Positions 1-8,985 of a stretch of 20,409 nt of DNA are shown one piece after another (positions within the stretch are counted from its first letter, which is position 1; the number at the start of each line of letters is the position of its first letter). Origin of the DNA: CAVURW01 sp963743595 (GTDB taxonomy: Bacteria > Verrucomicrobiota > Verrucomicrobiia > Methylacidiphilales > UBA1321); assembly GCA_963743595.1 (NCBI GenBank), contig CAVURW010000015.1, positions 1 to 20,409 on the forward strand. Direction: 5' to 3'. The notes beneath the pieces are model-generated. The model did no database searches and had not been told where the DNA came from. It saw nothing but the letters and a program-made list of their open reading frames with translations. Both the position numbers and the translations under genes were made by a program.

Positions 1-393
1 GTCAGCATCGGCCCCCGCCAGCCGACGAACATTGAGCAATTGAGATCGTTTGATCTGGAGATCGCCATACCGTGCGTCCTTCATTTCCACCGTGTCTGGG
101 TTAATGGCGACCAGATCACCATAGAGAAAACTGCCATCGACCATGGAGAAGCTAAACGGTCCAGAAGGTTGGGTTTTTGCGAGGGGCCAGCTAATGCGAT
201 CCAGCACATGCCAATCGACTTGAGCGGGATCTTTAAACTGCGGGCAGTTCCATGTGACGCTCGTCTCATCCCCTTTTAAAAGACTACCCGTCAGCGATTC
301 TCCATCTCGCCAAAGGAGAGTTGCCTCTTGAGAGAAGCCTGCGTCTGTGAGGGCCAGCGTCAGCGTGAGGTATAATAGGAGATAACGCCTCAT
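1..393 (-). CDS. Secreted protein with duplicated small beta domain, 3' end outside window
   Basis: This reading frame starts at ATG 393-391 and stays open to base 1, giving 131 residues with the C-terminus missing. Residues 1 to about 21 look like a signal peptide (Arg-Arg, then a Leu-rich core, ending near AGFSQ), so export is expected. Two similar units follow. Residues 26-70 begin LLWRDGESLTGSLL and residues 81-125 begin FSMVDGSFLYGDLV. Each reads DG-x2-L-x-G-x-L, then a spaced valine, then a D/K-rich turn and a closing L-x-R/V segment. This pattern is common in planctomycete secreted proteins and would suit a small SH3- or Sm-like beta barrel. The start overlaps the upstream stop by 4 bp (ATGA), so it is the last operon gene visible here. 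The function is unknown. Confidence 0.8.
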   Translation of the reverse strand, partial: MRRYLLLYLTLTLALTDAGFSQEATLLWRDGESLTGSLLKGDETSVTWNCPQFKDPAQVDWHVLDRISWPLAKTQPSGPFSFSMVDGSFLYGDLVAINPDTVEMKDARYGDLQIKRSQLLNVRRLAGADAD

Positions 394-1418
394 CGCTCGT
401 AAATGGGAAGAAGTCTGTAGTTCAGGGCCAGTGCCAGCAGAGACATTGAGGTCTCGTAAGCGCCCCCGTTGAAGGAGCCGTCGCTCGATTGGTTCTGCCT
501 CAGTTCACGAATCGTCTTGTCGTTCCACTTTTGCCAGGTTGCGTAGTCTCCTTGAAATAGAGATTGGGCAGCATAATAGCGGAAATATTCCGGGTGCCCG
601 TTCGTCTCCGGATTCTCGAAGTTATCCACGAGTCGTTTGAGACTGGCCTTGTACTGATCGGTGTCCTTCGTCTTGGAAATAGCGCCCGTCAAGGAACTGA
701 TTGCGGTCAGATTCAGAGAGCCGCCCATCCCGCCAAGACCTCCTGTATAGGCCACCGAACCGTCGGTCCCCGTGCTGCGGCGCATGTACTCCATCGCGCC
801 GTTAATCGTCTCATCAGGAACATCCATCCCCGCGTTACGTGCAGCAAAGAGGCCCATTAAAACCGCTCCGCTCACAGAGGTGTCTGAGTCTGTGGCATCG
901 GGTGAATAGCGCCAACCTCCGTAGGCACTTTTCTTCCGTGCTTCTGCCGCGCATTGAATTCCGAGCTCAAGACTCTTTGCGATGCTTCGAACCGGGGTCT
1001 GTCCTTGCCACAGGAGGCTCTCATCAACAGTACCGTAGGCTTCGGCGAGGGCCAACATGGCAAACCCGTGATTGTACATGCTGTTCTTAAAATAACCGGT
1101 TTGCTCGTCTTGTTCTCGAATGATGAAGCAAATTCCTCGACGAATAACCGGTGCATACCGACCAAAGTTCGGGTCGTCACCGTGGGCCAGAAATACCATG
1201 ACACACATTCCTGTTACGGCGGCACCATGGTAGCGGGAAGGCCAACTGCCGTCCGGAGATTGATTCGCGGCTAACCAGGACAATCCATGCTCGTACATAC
1301 TATCCACGTCGGGCGGAATTCCTCCTCCATAGCGCAACGTGGCGTCCTGCGCCGTGCCGAGCAAGGCCGTTGCACCTAGAAATGCGAGCGAAACTAAAAT
1401 TGTGACCAGGAATCTCAT
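390..1418 (-). CDS. Secreted prenyltransferase/squalene-cyclase-like repeat (alpha/alpha-toroid) protein
   Basis: The product has 342 residues, with a signal peptide at about 1-23 (hydrophobic core, then LLGTAQ). The rest carries repeats of the terpene cyclase/prenyltransferase type: NQSPDGSW at 52-59, a second unit around 103-127 (QTGYF, then MYNHGFAMLALAEA), YGGWRYSP at 166-173 followed by DTSVSGAVLMGL at 179-190, GTDGSV at 217-222, and NQSSDGSF at 309-316 followed by MSLLALAL. These repeats build an alpha/alpha toroid. The DxDD acid motif of squalene-hopene cyclases is absent, and at roughly 340 residues it is about half their length. It is therefore probably a binding or scaffold protein rather than a hopanoid cyclase. 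ATGA overlaps link it to both neighbouring genes. Such secreted toroids recur beside MoxR/VWA operons in planctomycetes, and their role there is not known to me. Confidence 0.87.
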   Translation of the reverse strand: MRFLVTILVSLAFLGATALLGTAQDATLRYGGGIPPDVDSMYEHGLSWLAANQSPDGSWPSRYHGAAVTGMCVMVFLAHGDDPNFGRYAPVIRRGICFIIREQDEQTGYFKNSMYNHGFAMLALAEAYGTVDESLLWQGQTPVRSIAKSLELGIQCAAEARKKSAYGGWRYSPDATDSDTSVSGAVLMGLFAARNAGMDVPDETINGAMEYMRRSTGTDGSVAYTGGLGGMGGSLNLTAISSLTGAISKTKDTDQYKASLKRLVDNFENPETNGHPEYFRYYAAQSLFQGDYATWQKWNDKTIRELRQNQSSDGSFNGGAYETSMSLLALALNYRLLPIYER

Positions 1419-3427
1419 AGATCTATAATTGCGTTCGGCTGTGAGTTCCGCTGCTGCTGCCCACCCTTCAGTCGATTTTGGTGAACCTGTTCAAATTGCG
1501 GCCAGTAGGCGCTCGCTGTTTGATGTTCCTGCGATTGTTCCCAAATCGAAATTTGATCGGGGTTTAAAACGGTCTTGAGCTCATCTGGTTTCAGGCCCAT
1601 TAATGGAAGATATTCTAAGTTTTGTGAGAAGTACCACCGGGTATCGCCAAACCCAAATGTGGCCGGGATATCCTGAATGTAGTCTTTCACCACTTGCCCA
1701 ATCAAATCTTCCATCTTCTTACTCTGAGTCTCATCCAGCGAAAAGCGCCGGGAGAAATCATTGGCGACCAATTCACTGATCGCATGGGTCGAGAATTCCT
1801 GCTGGGAATCGGTCTCCGCTTGAATCGCTTTCAATTGATCTTCTGAAAACATCGACTTGATCGCCGCTCTAAAACTTGTTTCGCCCGTCTCGCTTCCGAC
1901 TTGATCCACGATTTGGTCGACGTAATTCGAGATCGCAGGAATCTTGTCGTCGACGTTATTGGGAGTGACCTCGCCCAACTGAGAGCGCATCTGTTGCTCG
2001 GCTACCGAATTCCACATCAACATTCGTCTTTCCACCAGACCGACGATCGTACTTCTTAACTTTTCAGAAAGGTCTGGTGTCGCCGAAATGATCTGAATGA
2101 TTTGCTCGGCTCTCCCGGCAGCTTTTATTAGTAGTTTCTTACGCTCCTGTTGTTCCCATTCATAGAGGCTACTGGAAATAGCATGCTCCAAGTGTTCGGG
2201 TTCTTGATCGAAGTCTGGCGCGGGAGGCCCCTGCGGAGTCACGACCTCTTCTTGATCCGAATCTTCAGACGGATCTGTAGGCATTTCCGAACTCTTCCAG
2301 AGCACCATCTGTTTCGCAGACAATATCGGTTCCAGTTCTGCATCCGAGGCTTTCAGTGCCAATTTCCGGATGTAATTGCCCGAAAGGCTCTCTTTATTAG
2401 AAGAATCGAGTTGAGGACAGAGAACGGGATCGTCCTTAACCAACCGCTCAGCCAGAGGCTTCAGTCGTTCACGCTCTGCAGAAGTCAATCCCGCTTTCTT
2501 ATCCATTACGGCAATAAAGATAAGCCCCATGACTTGCACCCTCCGGGCGATTTGCTGGTCACTCAGGCTATTGACCTTCACCAGTTCGTCCGAGGAGAGA
2601 ATGTCGTTGAGACCTTTCGTCCAAACCGATTGGTGCTCGAAACCAGTTGCCTCATTCACTCCGAAAAGCCCTTGAAAAATCATAAATCGGATCCCAAGGT
2701 TTCCTTTCATTGCCTGCTTAGCTTTTTCTCTCCAACGCCCTAAATACTGCGCAATTGCCTTCCCGGCCAACTCCTCAATTTTTTCCTTTCGATCGTCGTC
2801 GAAGGAAAACGCCTTTTCCATTTTGTGACAATAGACAAGTGCTTTATTAATTTCGCGATCTCGCTCCTGCTGGCCGCCAGATTCCAACATCATCGTGACC
2901 GCCTTATCCTGATCCGTAGCTCGATTTTTATCCCAAATCTTCTTCTGTTCAGGCGTTAAGATCTCGGAGACGGCCTTTTCCCAATCGGGGCGATCGGATG
3001 GATCCGTGGTGTTAAAAGCGGACTCCGCGATCCCAGCAGCTTCTCCAATGAAAACATTGATCTTGTCGGGATTGTTTCGCGTCTCTTCTCGAAGTTCTGC
3101 GCTCGTTTCTTTCAACCAGTCATCCACAAAACCGGCGATGACCGGCTTGGAAGCAGTCGCCAGTTTGTCGGACTGATCTTTCGTCAGCTTCACCAGGCTC
3201 GCCATGGAGTCGAGCTCCCCCTGCATCTTGGACTCTGCACGTTTCGTGATCTCATCTTTCAGGGCATCGACCAACTTCTGAAACTGCTTTTCCGTGTCAG
3301 CAGACACCACCGGGGCAGGCACTCCCGTCTCTATTTGCGGAGCATCGGCTTGGACTCTCGAAGTTTCGATGCTGCACAAAATCACGACGAAGCACCCGAT
3401 GCCCCCGGCCATCGAAATCCGGCTCAT
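1415..3427 (-). CDS. Secreted protein with about five LTxxQ-like helical repeats
   Basis: This 670-residue protein has an N-terminal signal peptide (about 1-27, GCFVVILCSIE core, VQADA end) and no later membrane segment, so it should be periplasmic. No family is recognised over its full length. It is rich in charged helices and contains a recurring pair of motifs. The first is an L/F-T/S-x-D/E helix at about 81, 207, 314, 450 and 563 (e.g. LTKDQSDKLA, LTSAERERLK). The second, 60-85 residues later, is an L-S/T-x2-Q-x3-W helix at 156 (ILTPEQKKIW), 276, 368 (ILSAKQMVLW), 526 and 620 (VLNPDQISIW). LTxxQ-type motifs characterise the periplasmic Spy/CpxP chaperone family, so the resemblance is suggestive, but homology is unproven. 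An acidic, Pro-rich linker lies at about 382-412. ATGA overlaps join it to both neighbours, so dosage is probably coupled to the DUF4175-like protein. Confidence 0.85.
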   Translation of the reverse strand: MSRISMAGGIGCFVVILCSIETSRVQADAPQIETGVPAPVVSADTEKQFQKLVDALKDEITKRAESKMQGELDSMASLVKLTKDQSDKLATASKPVIAGFVDDWLKETSAELREETRNNPDKINVFIGEAAGIAESAFNTTDPSDRPDWEKAVSEILTPEQKKIWDKNRATDQDKAVTMMLESGGQQERDREINKALVYCHKMEKAFSFDDDRKEKIEELAGKAIAQYLGRWREKAKQAMKGNLGIRFMIFQGLFGVNEATGFEHQSVWTKGLNDILSSDELVKVNSLSDQQIARRVQVMGLIFIAVMDKKAGLTSAERERLKPLAERLVKDDPVLCPQLDSSNKESLSGNYIRKLALKASDAELEPILSAKQMVLWKSSEMPTDPSEDSDQEEVVTPQGPPAPDFDQEPEHLEHAISSSLYEWEQQERKKLLIKAAGRAEQIIQIISATPDLSEKLRSTIVGLVERRMLMWNSVAEQQMRSQLGEVTPNNVDDKIPAISNYVDQIVDQVGSETGETSFRAAIKSMFSEDQLKAIQAETDSQQEFSTHAISELVANDFSRRFSLDETQSKKMEDLIGQVVKDYIQDIPATFGFGDTRWYFSQNLEYLPLMGLKPDELKTVLNPDQISIWEQSQEHQTASAYWPQFEQVHQNRLKGGQQQRNSQPNAIIDL
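1541..3187 (-). repeat. Five degenerate protein repeats (LTxxQ-like helix pairs)
   Basis: These repeats lie inside the 670-residue secreted protein. Each unit opens with an LT/FS-x-D/E helix ending in a hydrophobic L/I-x2-x3-V run and closes with an L-S/T/N-x2-Q/E-x3-W/V/I helix. Approximate residue spans are 81-165, 207-285, 314-377, 450-535 and 563-629. The closing motifs are ILTPEQKKIW, ILSSDELVKV, ILSAKQMVLW, MFSEDQLKAI and VLNPDQISIW. The units diverge strongly, so DNA-level repetition is not expected. The assignment was made by eye. Confidence 0.6.
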
Positions 3428-6400
3428 TTGGTCTCCTGGTGTTCCAGGTTGCTAAAGTAATTATCCAGCCCCGTCTTGAACTCTTCCGGAAACTCTTTGC
3501 CGGAACGCCCGGTCGCTTGAGCCACTTGCCTGGCCGTGGAAACACTCTGTGCGTCCGAGCCAGGACCAAACTCCGCTAACGCCGCCTCAGACGATAGAGC
3601 CGTGCCTCCACCGCCGGGGCTGGGGCCACCACCTCCGCCGCCATGTGGACTGGATCGCTTGGTCTGCAGAAGAAGTTCGATCACATCAGTCTCAGCAGCG
3701 ATCGCTTTCGGTCCCGTCTCCGGACTGGCAAGAATTCCCTGCGTCTCGCCCATCACCACATCGGCTTCTTGAAGGAGATGCAGCTCTTTAGCGAATTTCT
3801 GTTCTCCTTCCGGCAGCGCTTGAATAGCGGTGGCCGCATCGTCGATCAGTTTTAGCTGGTCGCCCTGATTGCTGGCTAAGCCTTGGGCTCGCGCCACGTA
3901 GCTGCTGGCGTCCAAAGAGGGCTTCACATTCTCCGTCTCTCGAGTCTCGTCCCGCAGACTCATCTCGCCTCGCAGCGCCTGCATCACCTTTAAGACAATT
4001 TCCGGCGGCAAACTATCCCCGCTACAAGACGAGCACGATTTGCATGTGCTTGCAGCCACCATCTCTTCCGCCCAACGATCTAAGGTATCCGCCCAATACT
4101 CCGAGGTAGCGATCACTTGGCCACTGAGATCATCGTGGATCTGGTCCCCATCCCCCGCGAGCGAATCCACCACATTGCTATCCCGCATTTCGTCTCGAGT
4201 ATTCTTAAAGCGTTCGTCGTGTTTCCGCTCGTAGTAGGCATCTAAATCGGATTGAATGATGCGCACCACGTCACTTTGATCCTTCGTTCGCTTGGAAACG
4301 TCCTCTTTTATTGTTGAAGGACCTTGGTCGGTGCCAAATGCGCCCAGCATTCCCGTTCTTAGCGAAGAAGCGATTTTTAGCTGACTCTTCGAGGCCGCCT
4401 TGAATCGTTTGACAAAGGTGCTGGCATCCAAGCTCGTCATGATCGCCGCCAATTGATCCGCTACCTTGCTAAACTCTGCGATCAAATCACCCTGTACCTG
4501 CAACGCATGGTCCATCTGTTGCTGGGCGGGTGTACTCGCTGGTGACGGTGGCGTAGGCGGATTGTCCTTCTGCCCCGGAGCCGCATCTAACATGGTCGTC
4601 GGCAGCCGAAACTTTCCTGCTCCGGGCGGCTTTGGCGTGGAGTTCGCTGCTGTTTCCGGTTGCGGTGAAGGGCTGGGAAAATAGCCCGATTCATGATCCG
4701 ACAAACCGGGAACCGGAGTCCTCGATGGGCTGCCGACTGTAGGCGGCGGAGGCGACGTCGAACTCAACTTACTGTTATTATTGCCCTGGTTGATTCCAGC
4801 AACCGTTTTTGACCCAGCGCCCGGAGGTGGGTTCGTGGGGTTCGGTTGCTGAGTTGAAGCTTTCGACAAATCACCATGCGGCGCACTGGCCGTCGACTTG
4901 AGAAGGTCGGAGACATTCGGCATACGATTGGCAGCGATGTCTTGCAACGATTTGAGCAAGGTCGCTAAAGATTCGAGGCGTTTGGCATCAAATTCATCGT
5001 TCTTTGTCGCCTGCTCAATCAGGTTTTTCGCTGCGTCGTTGAGCGAGCTGAGGCGGCTCCCGTTTTCGTTCTCCGCGGCGGCCTGCTGGGAAACACGCCG
5101 ACGATTCTCCGGTCGGTCCAGTTCCTCTGGAGGCAATGCCCGAAGTTCTTTGTTCGCCTGGTTCAGTTGTTGTTCACGCTCGTAGGTCTCGTTTGCCGCG
5201 TCCAGCCACCGTCCAAATTGTTGCGTCAACCAGAGCGCATGATCGGTTTTATTGAGAATGTGGAGAACCATGGCGGCAGATCGCGAATGCGCACGACCCG
5301 GAAAATAATCGGTTGCCCAGGCATGCATCTCTACGGTCTGCGGTTCCACGCCATCGCGGACGGCGCAAAACGTCGCGCAAACCTTAGCCTCTTTGTTTTC
5401 ATTGCCACCCAGGGCGACGAGTTTAGACCCAGTTATCGGCGTCTTCCCATCGGTTTGCATTTGAGAGCCTACCCACTCAAGCCCGACTTGTTTAACGCCG
5501 TAATCGTCCTCAGCGGTTAAATTGAACGTAAGCACTTCGGAATCGAGAACGACTTGTTCCTGGGTATCCCGGCGAGCGACGATTGTCGGAGGCTGGTCCT
5601 CCACGGCCTTTACTTTGACAACCAATGCTTCATGAGGAGTCAGGCCATCGTGGTCACTCCAGGAAAAGGTCTTATCTTGGTCGGAATTGATCGGTTCAAA
5701 ATTCGTGACCAGTTCGCCCTCTTCTACCGGTGAATCGTGACCATTCACCCGACCTTTCTGGATATCACGAATCGCTTTCGCCTCAAAAGAAGCCTGAGCG
5801 CCTTTAACGATGCTGACCATACCACCTCGTAATTCTGAGGTGAGCTGACTTTTGTAACCCAAGTACTCAGGCAGCTGCACGTGGACCTTAATGAGCGAGA
5901 GTTCAGGTCGAGTACGGGGCTGAACGAGAATGAGCTTTCTCACGTCTCCTATCGAGAGATAGAGAGGCACGTCACCCGTCTGCGGAGGAACCGAAAATGA
6001 GTAACCGCGATCTGTTAGAAATGATTTCAGCTCCGACTGGCCGGGAATTTCTCCCCAACCGGTTCCAGGCGACCATCGACTTTCGCTAGCGAGATGAACA
6101 GGGATTTCAAACGGCTCATCATAAGGCACCACAATGCTGCTCGGGAGACTCTCGACGCGAGCAAAGGTAAAGCGCTCGATCGCCAGCCACGGTTCGCACC
6201 ATCGAAGCAACGCATTTTGCGCGGCTTGACTCACAGCGACAAAAACCAGGATCACAAGCGCTAGACCGATCAGCGCTCCAGAGGCCCATCGACGATGGTG
6301 CGCATCGGGTACGGCGCTATTAAAATCGTGGCCCTTTACGGCTTCGGCTGTTTGTTCAATCGCGGCGGCGACCAATCGCTCACTTCGTCCGACGGAGTGA

Positions 6401-6759
6401 GTCGGCTGATGCACCAGCTCCACAATCCCGAGAAGGCGATCTCCCAAGCGCGGGAACTTGAGCTTAAGCAACCGAGCTACGGCCTCCAATTCCCGGATAC
6501 GCCAGACCCATTGGTACCACTTCAATGGCAACCCGATTACGAAGATCGAGACTCCAGCCACCAGAAGCGTGCCGCGCAGCCAAGCCGGCGTTTCCATAAA
6601 GCGGTCCAAGATAAAGACCACGATGTAAGAGAAGATCAGACCGCAGATGGCAGCTAGAATCGCCTCAGATATCTTGACCAGCGCTACCCGCTTCCTGAAC
6701 TCGACTAGCTTCCGCTCCAAGTCCGCTGGAAGTGCATTTTGTATTTTTGTTAGAGACAT
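3424..6759 (-). CDS. Large DUF4175-like membrane protein
   Basis: The product has 1111 residues. The N-terminus has two closely spaced membrane helices (about 33-51 and 62-79) and a third at 160-178. A long extracytoplasmic part follows: beta-rich, Ig-like stretches (about 200-500, including a VKAVEDQPPTI segment and a LTAEDDYGVKQV segment), charged coiled-coil helices (510-620), a Pro/Ser/Thr/Asn-rich linker (about 630-745), more helices (750-1030) and a Gly-rich stretch (1040-1052). This layout matches the DUF4175-like proteins that follow BatA/VWA genes in planctomycetes; the family's biochemical role is not known. Residues 906, 909 and 912 form a CxxCxxC cluster in an otherwise Cys-poor protein. 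The start ATG is preceded by GAAGGG at 6770-6775 with 10-nt spacing. The gene begins 21 bp after the VWA gene and ends in an ATGA overlap with the LTxxQ-repeat gene. Confidence 0.85.
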   Translation of the reverse strand: MSLTKIQNALPADLERKLVEFRKRVALVKISEAILAAICGLIFSYIVVFILDRFMETPAWLRGTLLVAGVSIFVIGLPLKWYQWVWRIRELEAVARLLKLKFPRLGDRLLGIVELVHQPTHSVGRSERLVAAAIEQTAEAVKGHDFNSAVPDAHHRRWASGALIGLALVILVFVAVSQAAQNALLRWCEPWLAIERFTFARVESLPSSIVVPYDEPFEIPVHLASESRWSPGTGWGEIPGQSELKSFLTDRGYSFSVPPQTGDVPLYLSIGDVRKLILVQPRTRPELSLIKVHVQLPEYLGYKSQLTSELRGGMVSIVKGAQASFEAKAIRDIQKGRVNGHDSPVEEGELVTNFEPINSDQDKTFSWSDHDGLTPHEALVVKVKAVEDQPPTIVARRDTQEQVVLDSEVLTFNLTAEDDYGVKQVGLEWVGSQMQTDGKTPITGSKLVALGGNENKEAKVCATFCAVRDGVEPQTVEMHAWATDYFPGRAHSRSAAMVLHILNKTDHALWLTQQFGRWLDAANETYEREQQLNQANKELRALPPEELDRPENRRRVSQQAAAENENGSRLSSLNDAAKNLIEQATKNDEFDAKRLESLATLLKSLQDIAANRMPNVSDLLKSTASAPHGDLSKASTQQPNPTNPPPGAGSKTVAGINQGNNNSKLSSTSPPPPTVGSPSRTPVPGLSDHESGYFPSPSPQPETAANSTPKPPGAGKFRLPTTMLDAAPGQKDNPPTPPSPASTPAQQQMDHALQVQGDLIAEFSKVADQLAAIMTSLDASTFVKRFKAASKSQLKIASSLRTGMLGAFGTDQGPSTIKEDVSKRTKDQSDVVRIIQSDLDAYYERKHDERFKNTRDEMRDSNVVDSLAGDGDQIHDDLSGQVIATSEYWADTLDRWAEEMVAASTCKSCSSCSGDSLPPEIVLKVMQALRGEMSLRDETRETENVKPSLDASSYVARAQGLASNQGDQLKLIDDAATAIQALPEGEQKFAKELHLLQEADVVMGETQGILASPETGPKAIAAETDVIELLLQTKRSSPHGGGGGGPSPGGGGTALSSEAALAEFGPGSDAQSVSTARQVAQATGRSGKEFPEEFKTGLDNYFSNLEHQETK

Positions 6760-6780
6760 ACAGTGTAATCCCTTCAGTGG

Positions 6781-8985
6781 TTAAAAGACCCCCGCAGCTT
6801 TTCGGCCAACCCAGAAAATTGCCAGAAGCAGAATCAAGAGTCCACACCAAACTGGGTGAGCCCAGAGTGGAATCCGTTGCTCCTGCACCTCTGGATTTGG
6901 CAATGCAGAAACGGCGGAGGCCGCAAAACTGGTATCTGCGTTGGCCAATACGCGCCCTTTTGTAATTTGTGCAATCTCCTTTAACACATCGGGTTTAGCC
7001 GGTTGGCCCACCTTTTCGCGCTCACTGCCCTGCACGGTGACAATCGTATCGAGCGAGGTTCCAGCATCGGGATTACTCAGTCTCACCACATGTTCTCCCG
7101 GCTCCTCAGGCGTAAATACACCGGTAAATAGACCCCAAGCGTCCTCACCCGCAGGTAAAAGGCGAACGCTGGAGATTTTCCCGGACGGCGTGGTGATTTG
7201 CGCCATCACCACTCCATCGCGTAACGGTTCTCCCATCACACTCATGACATTTGCGTTCAAGGTTAAAACAGAACCCGTTCGCGGTTGGTCGGGCGAATAG
7301 AAGAGCCGCATTTTCTCGCCTTCGGAAACGTTTCGTTGATAGGCCATCCAACGCACCACCTGTCCCCAGAACCGATAGTGATACTTGTCCTCAACTCCGC
7401 GTCTCCAGCGCCAAGCGCCATCGGTGCCCATGTAGAGGATTTTTCCGGCTCCAAACGTGCGCGTTACAATGAGAGGAATTCGCCCGTAGGCATTGGTCTC
7501 TGTGGCATGGACGGCCAACACTTCAGTGCCCGATTTGGCACGCAGCGCCGGGGCGTACCATTGAAAGCCGGGTAGATTTTTCCAAACCGCCTCATTCTCC
7601 TCGTCTGTCTCCTCCAGCTTCGTTAGCAGACTGTGTTCGCCCGCTTCCGTAAGATTAAAATTCCCCGGCTCGAACGTCCCGTACCCGCGCGGCTGCGCAT
7701 CATCCCAAACGATGGGAACAAGATCCGCGATAGCCGTGTCTCGAAGCGATGACTCAAAGCCACGTAATCCCGGCATGAAAATCAGACCCGAAGCTTGATC
7801 TCGTACCAGCTTCTGCAACGAGGCGCATTGGTCCAGCGTCAATTGACCGGAATTTGTCCCGACATCGCCCAGAAAAACCACGTCGTACTTCGCCAAGTCT
7901 TGAGTTGAAGGAAAGGCGCTCAGATAACCTTTTCCGGCCCCGACTTTGCTGAGGTCCGGCTGAAAGAGAAGCGTGTTGACCTCGACGCCCGGATCCCGCT
8001 GCATCGCGTTACGGAGATAGCGATACTCCCAGCGTGGGTACGATTCGATAATCAGCACGTGGAGCTGCTCCTTTCGTATCGAGATCGGCATTTCGATGGA
8101 ATTATTCGTTAAGTCCTTCTCCTCACCCGTCTTCGGCACCGTTAGCCTGAGCCGGGCTTCACCCACGGCTTCCGGCTTCCAAGTAATCGTATCTTCCAGT
8201 CGACTCATAGCCGGAATGGTCACCGTCTTGGTAACCAGTTCACCGGTGGTGCACTTTAGCTCGATAACGGCCGGTTCATCCACCGGAAGCGAACTGTTAA
8301 TCGTAAAAGGAATTCGCAACGGTTTGCCCGCTACGGCAAACGCCGGTGCATCAAAGCTGCTGAGCTCCACATCCGGCAAACGACTTTCCGCGCCAAGCGG
8401 CACCGCGAAAACGGGGACATCCCGTAAACGGAGTTGCATCGCCGCCTGAGTCGGAGTGATACCCGTGTTCCAATCACCGTCACTCACCAGAACAATCGCG
8501 CGTAGTTGCCCTTGCTCGGACATCGCGTGCACCAATGCCGCCCCGATATCCGTTCCCGATTCCGACGGGTGTTCTGCTGAGGAAAAAGACTCAATCACGA
8601 CATCCATTTTATCGCGAAGCTTATCCCAAGCAGCGCTATTCAAAAACGGCTTGGCAAAACTCTCCCGGGACTTGGGTTCAGCAGCCGGGTTTGCTGGATC
8701 GAAGACATCTTCCGTCTGCATCGACCTCGAGACGTCGACCAATATGGCCAGCACCGGTTTCGTCGTGAGTCGAATCTGTTGAACCCACTCCGGCTGGTTC
8801 AATGTGAGCGCGAGTCCCACTGCGATCAATACACGCAGACACTCCAAAAGACCGATCCATCTTCGGTAGCCGCTACGCTTCCAAGCCAGCCAGCCTAAGT
8901 AGGCGACTACGAGCACAAAGATCGCCCCGACCGTGACCGTAAACGGGGTGTGGACGAAGACCAGAGATCCAGGCCCCTTCGTCAT
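6781..8985 (-). CDS. Membrane VWA protein with GATase1-like domain
   Basis: From ATG 8985-8983 the product has 734 residues. Two N-terminal membrane helices (about 15-35 and 43-62) are followed by a von Willebrand factor A domain with a complete MIDAS: DVSRS at 84-88, GTD (Thr145) and VSDGD (Asp169). A beta-sandwich region runs to about 300. A Rossmann-like class I glutamine amidotransferase-like domain follows from about 308 (HVLIIESYPRWEYR), with a VVFLGD strand near 369-374 and LIFMPG near 401-406; no catalytic Cys-His-Glu triad is evident. The protein ends with another beta region and a C-terminal membrane helix (about 705-728). The frame is open up to 9090, but the inner start gives a 4-bp ATGA overlap with the upstream stop, as at other junctions of this operon, and removes 35 residues that lie inside the upstream gene. 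A role in a MoxR-dependent envelope complex is inferred from context. Confidence 0.88.
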   Translation of the reverse strand: MTKGPGSLVFVHTPFTVTVGAIFVLVVAYLGWLAWKRSGYRRWIGLLECLRVLIAVGLALTLNQPEWVQQIRLTTKPVLAILVDVSRSMQTEDVFDPANPAAEPKSRESFAKPFLNSAAWDKLRDKMDVVIESFSSAEHPSESGTDIGAALVHAMSEQGQLRAIVLVSDGDWNTGITPTQAAMQLRLRDVPVFAVPLGAESRLPDVELSSFDAPAFAVAGKPLRIPFTINSSLPVDEPAVIELKCTTGELVTKTVTIPAMSRLEDTITWKPEAVGEARLRLTVPKTGEEKDLTNNSIEMPISIRKEQLHVLIIESYPRWEYRYLRNAMQRDPGVEVNTLLFQPDLSKVGAGKGYLSAFPSTQDLAKYDVVFLGDVGTNSGQLTLDQCASLQKLVRDQASGLIFMPGLRGFESSLRDTAIADLVPIVWDDAQPRGYGTFEPGNFNLTEAGEHSLLTKLEETDEENEAVWKNLPGFQWYAPALRAKSGTEVLAVHATETNAYGRIPLIVTRTFGAGKILYMGTDGAWRWRRGVEDKYHYRFWGQVVRWMAYQRNVSEGEKMRLFYSPDQPRTGSVLTLNANVMSVMGEPLRDGVVMAQITTPSGKISSVRLLPAGEDAWGLFTGVFTPEEPGEHVVRLSNPDAGTSLDTIVTVQGSEREKVGQPAKPDVLKEIAQITKGRVLANADTSFAASAVSALPNPEVQEQRIPLWAHPVWCGLLILLLAIFWVGRKAAGVF

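Noticed and set aside
390..1418. Squalene-hopene cyclase
   Set aside because: Half the family length, exported by a signal peptide, and without the DxDD catalytic motif.
2150..2743. Plus-strand 197-residue frame
   Set aside because: It is antisense to the LTxxQ-repeat gene, with no signal peptide, domain or ribosome-binding site.
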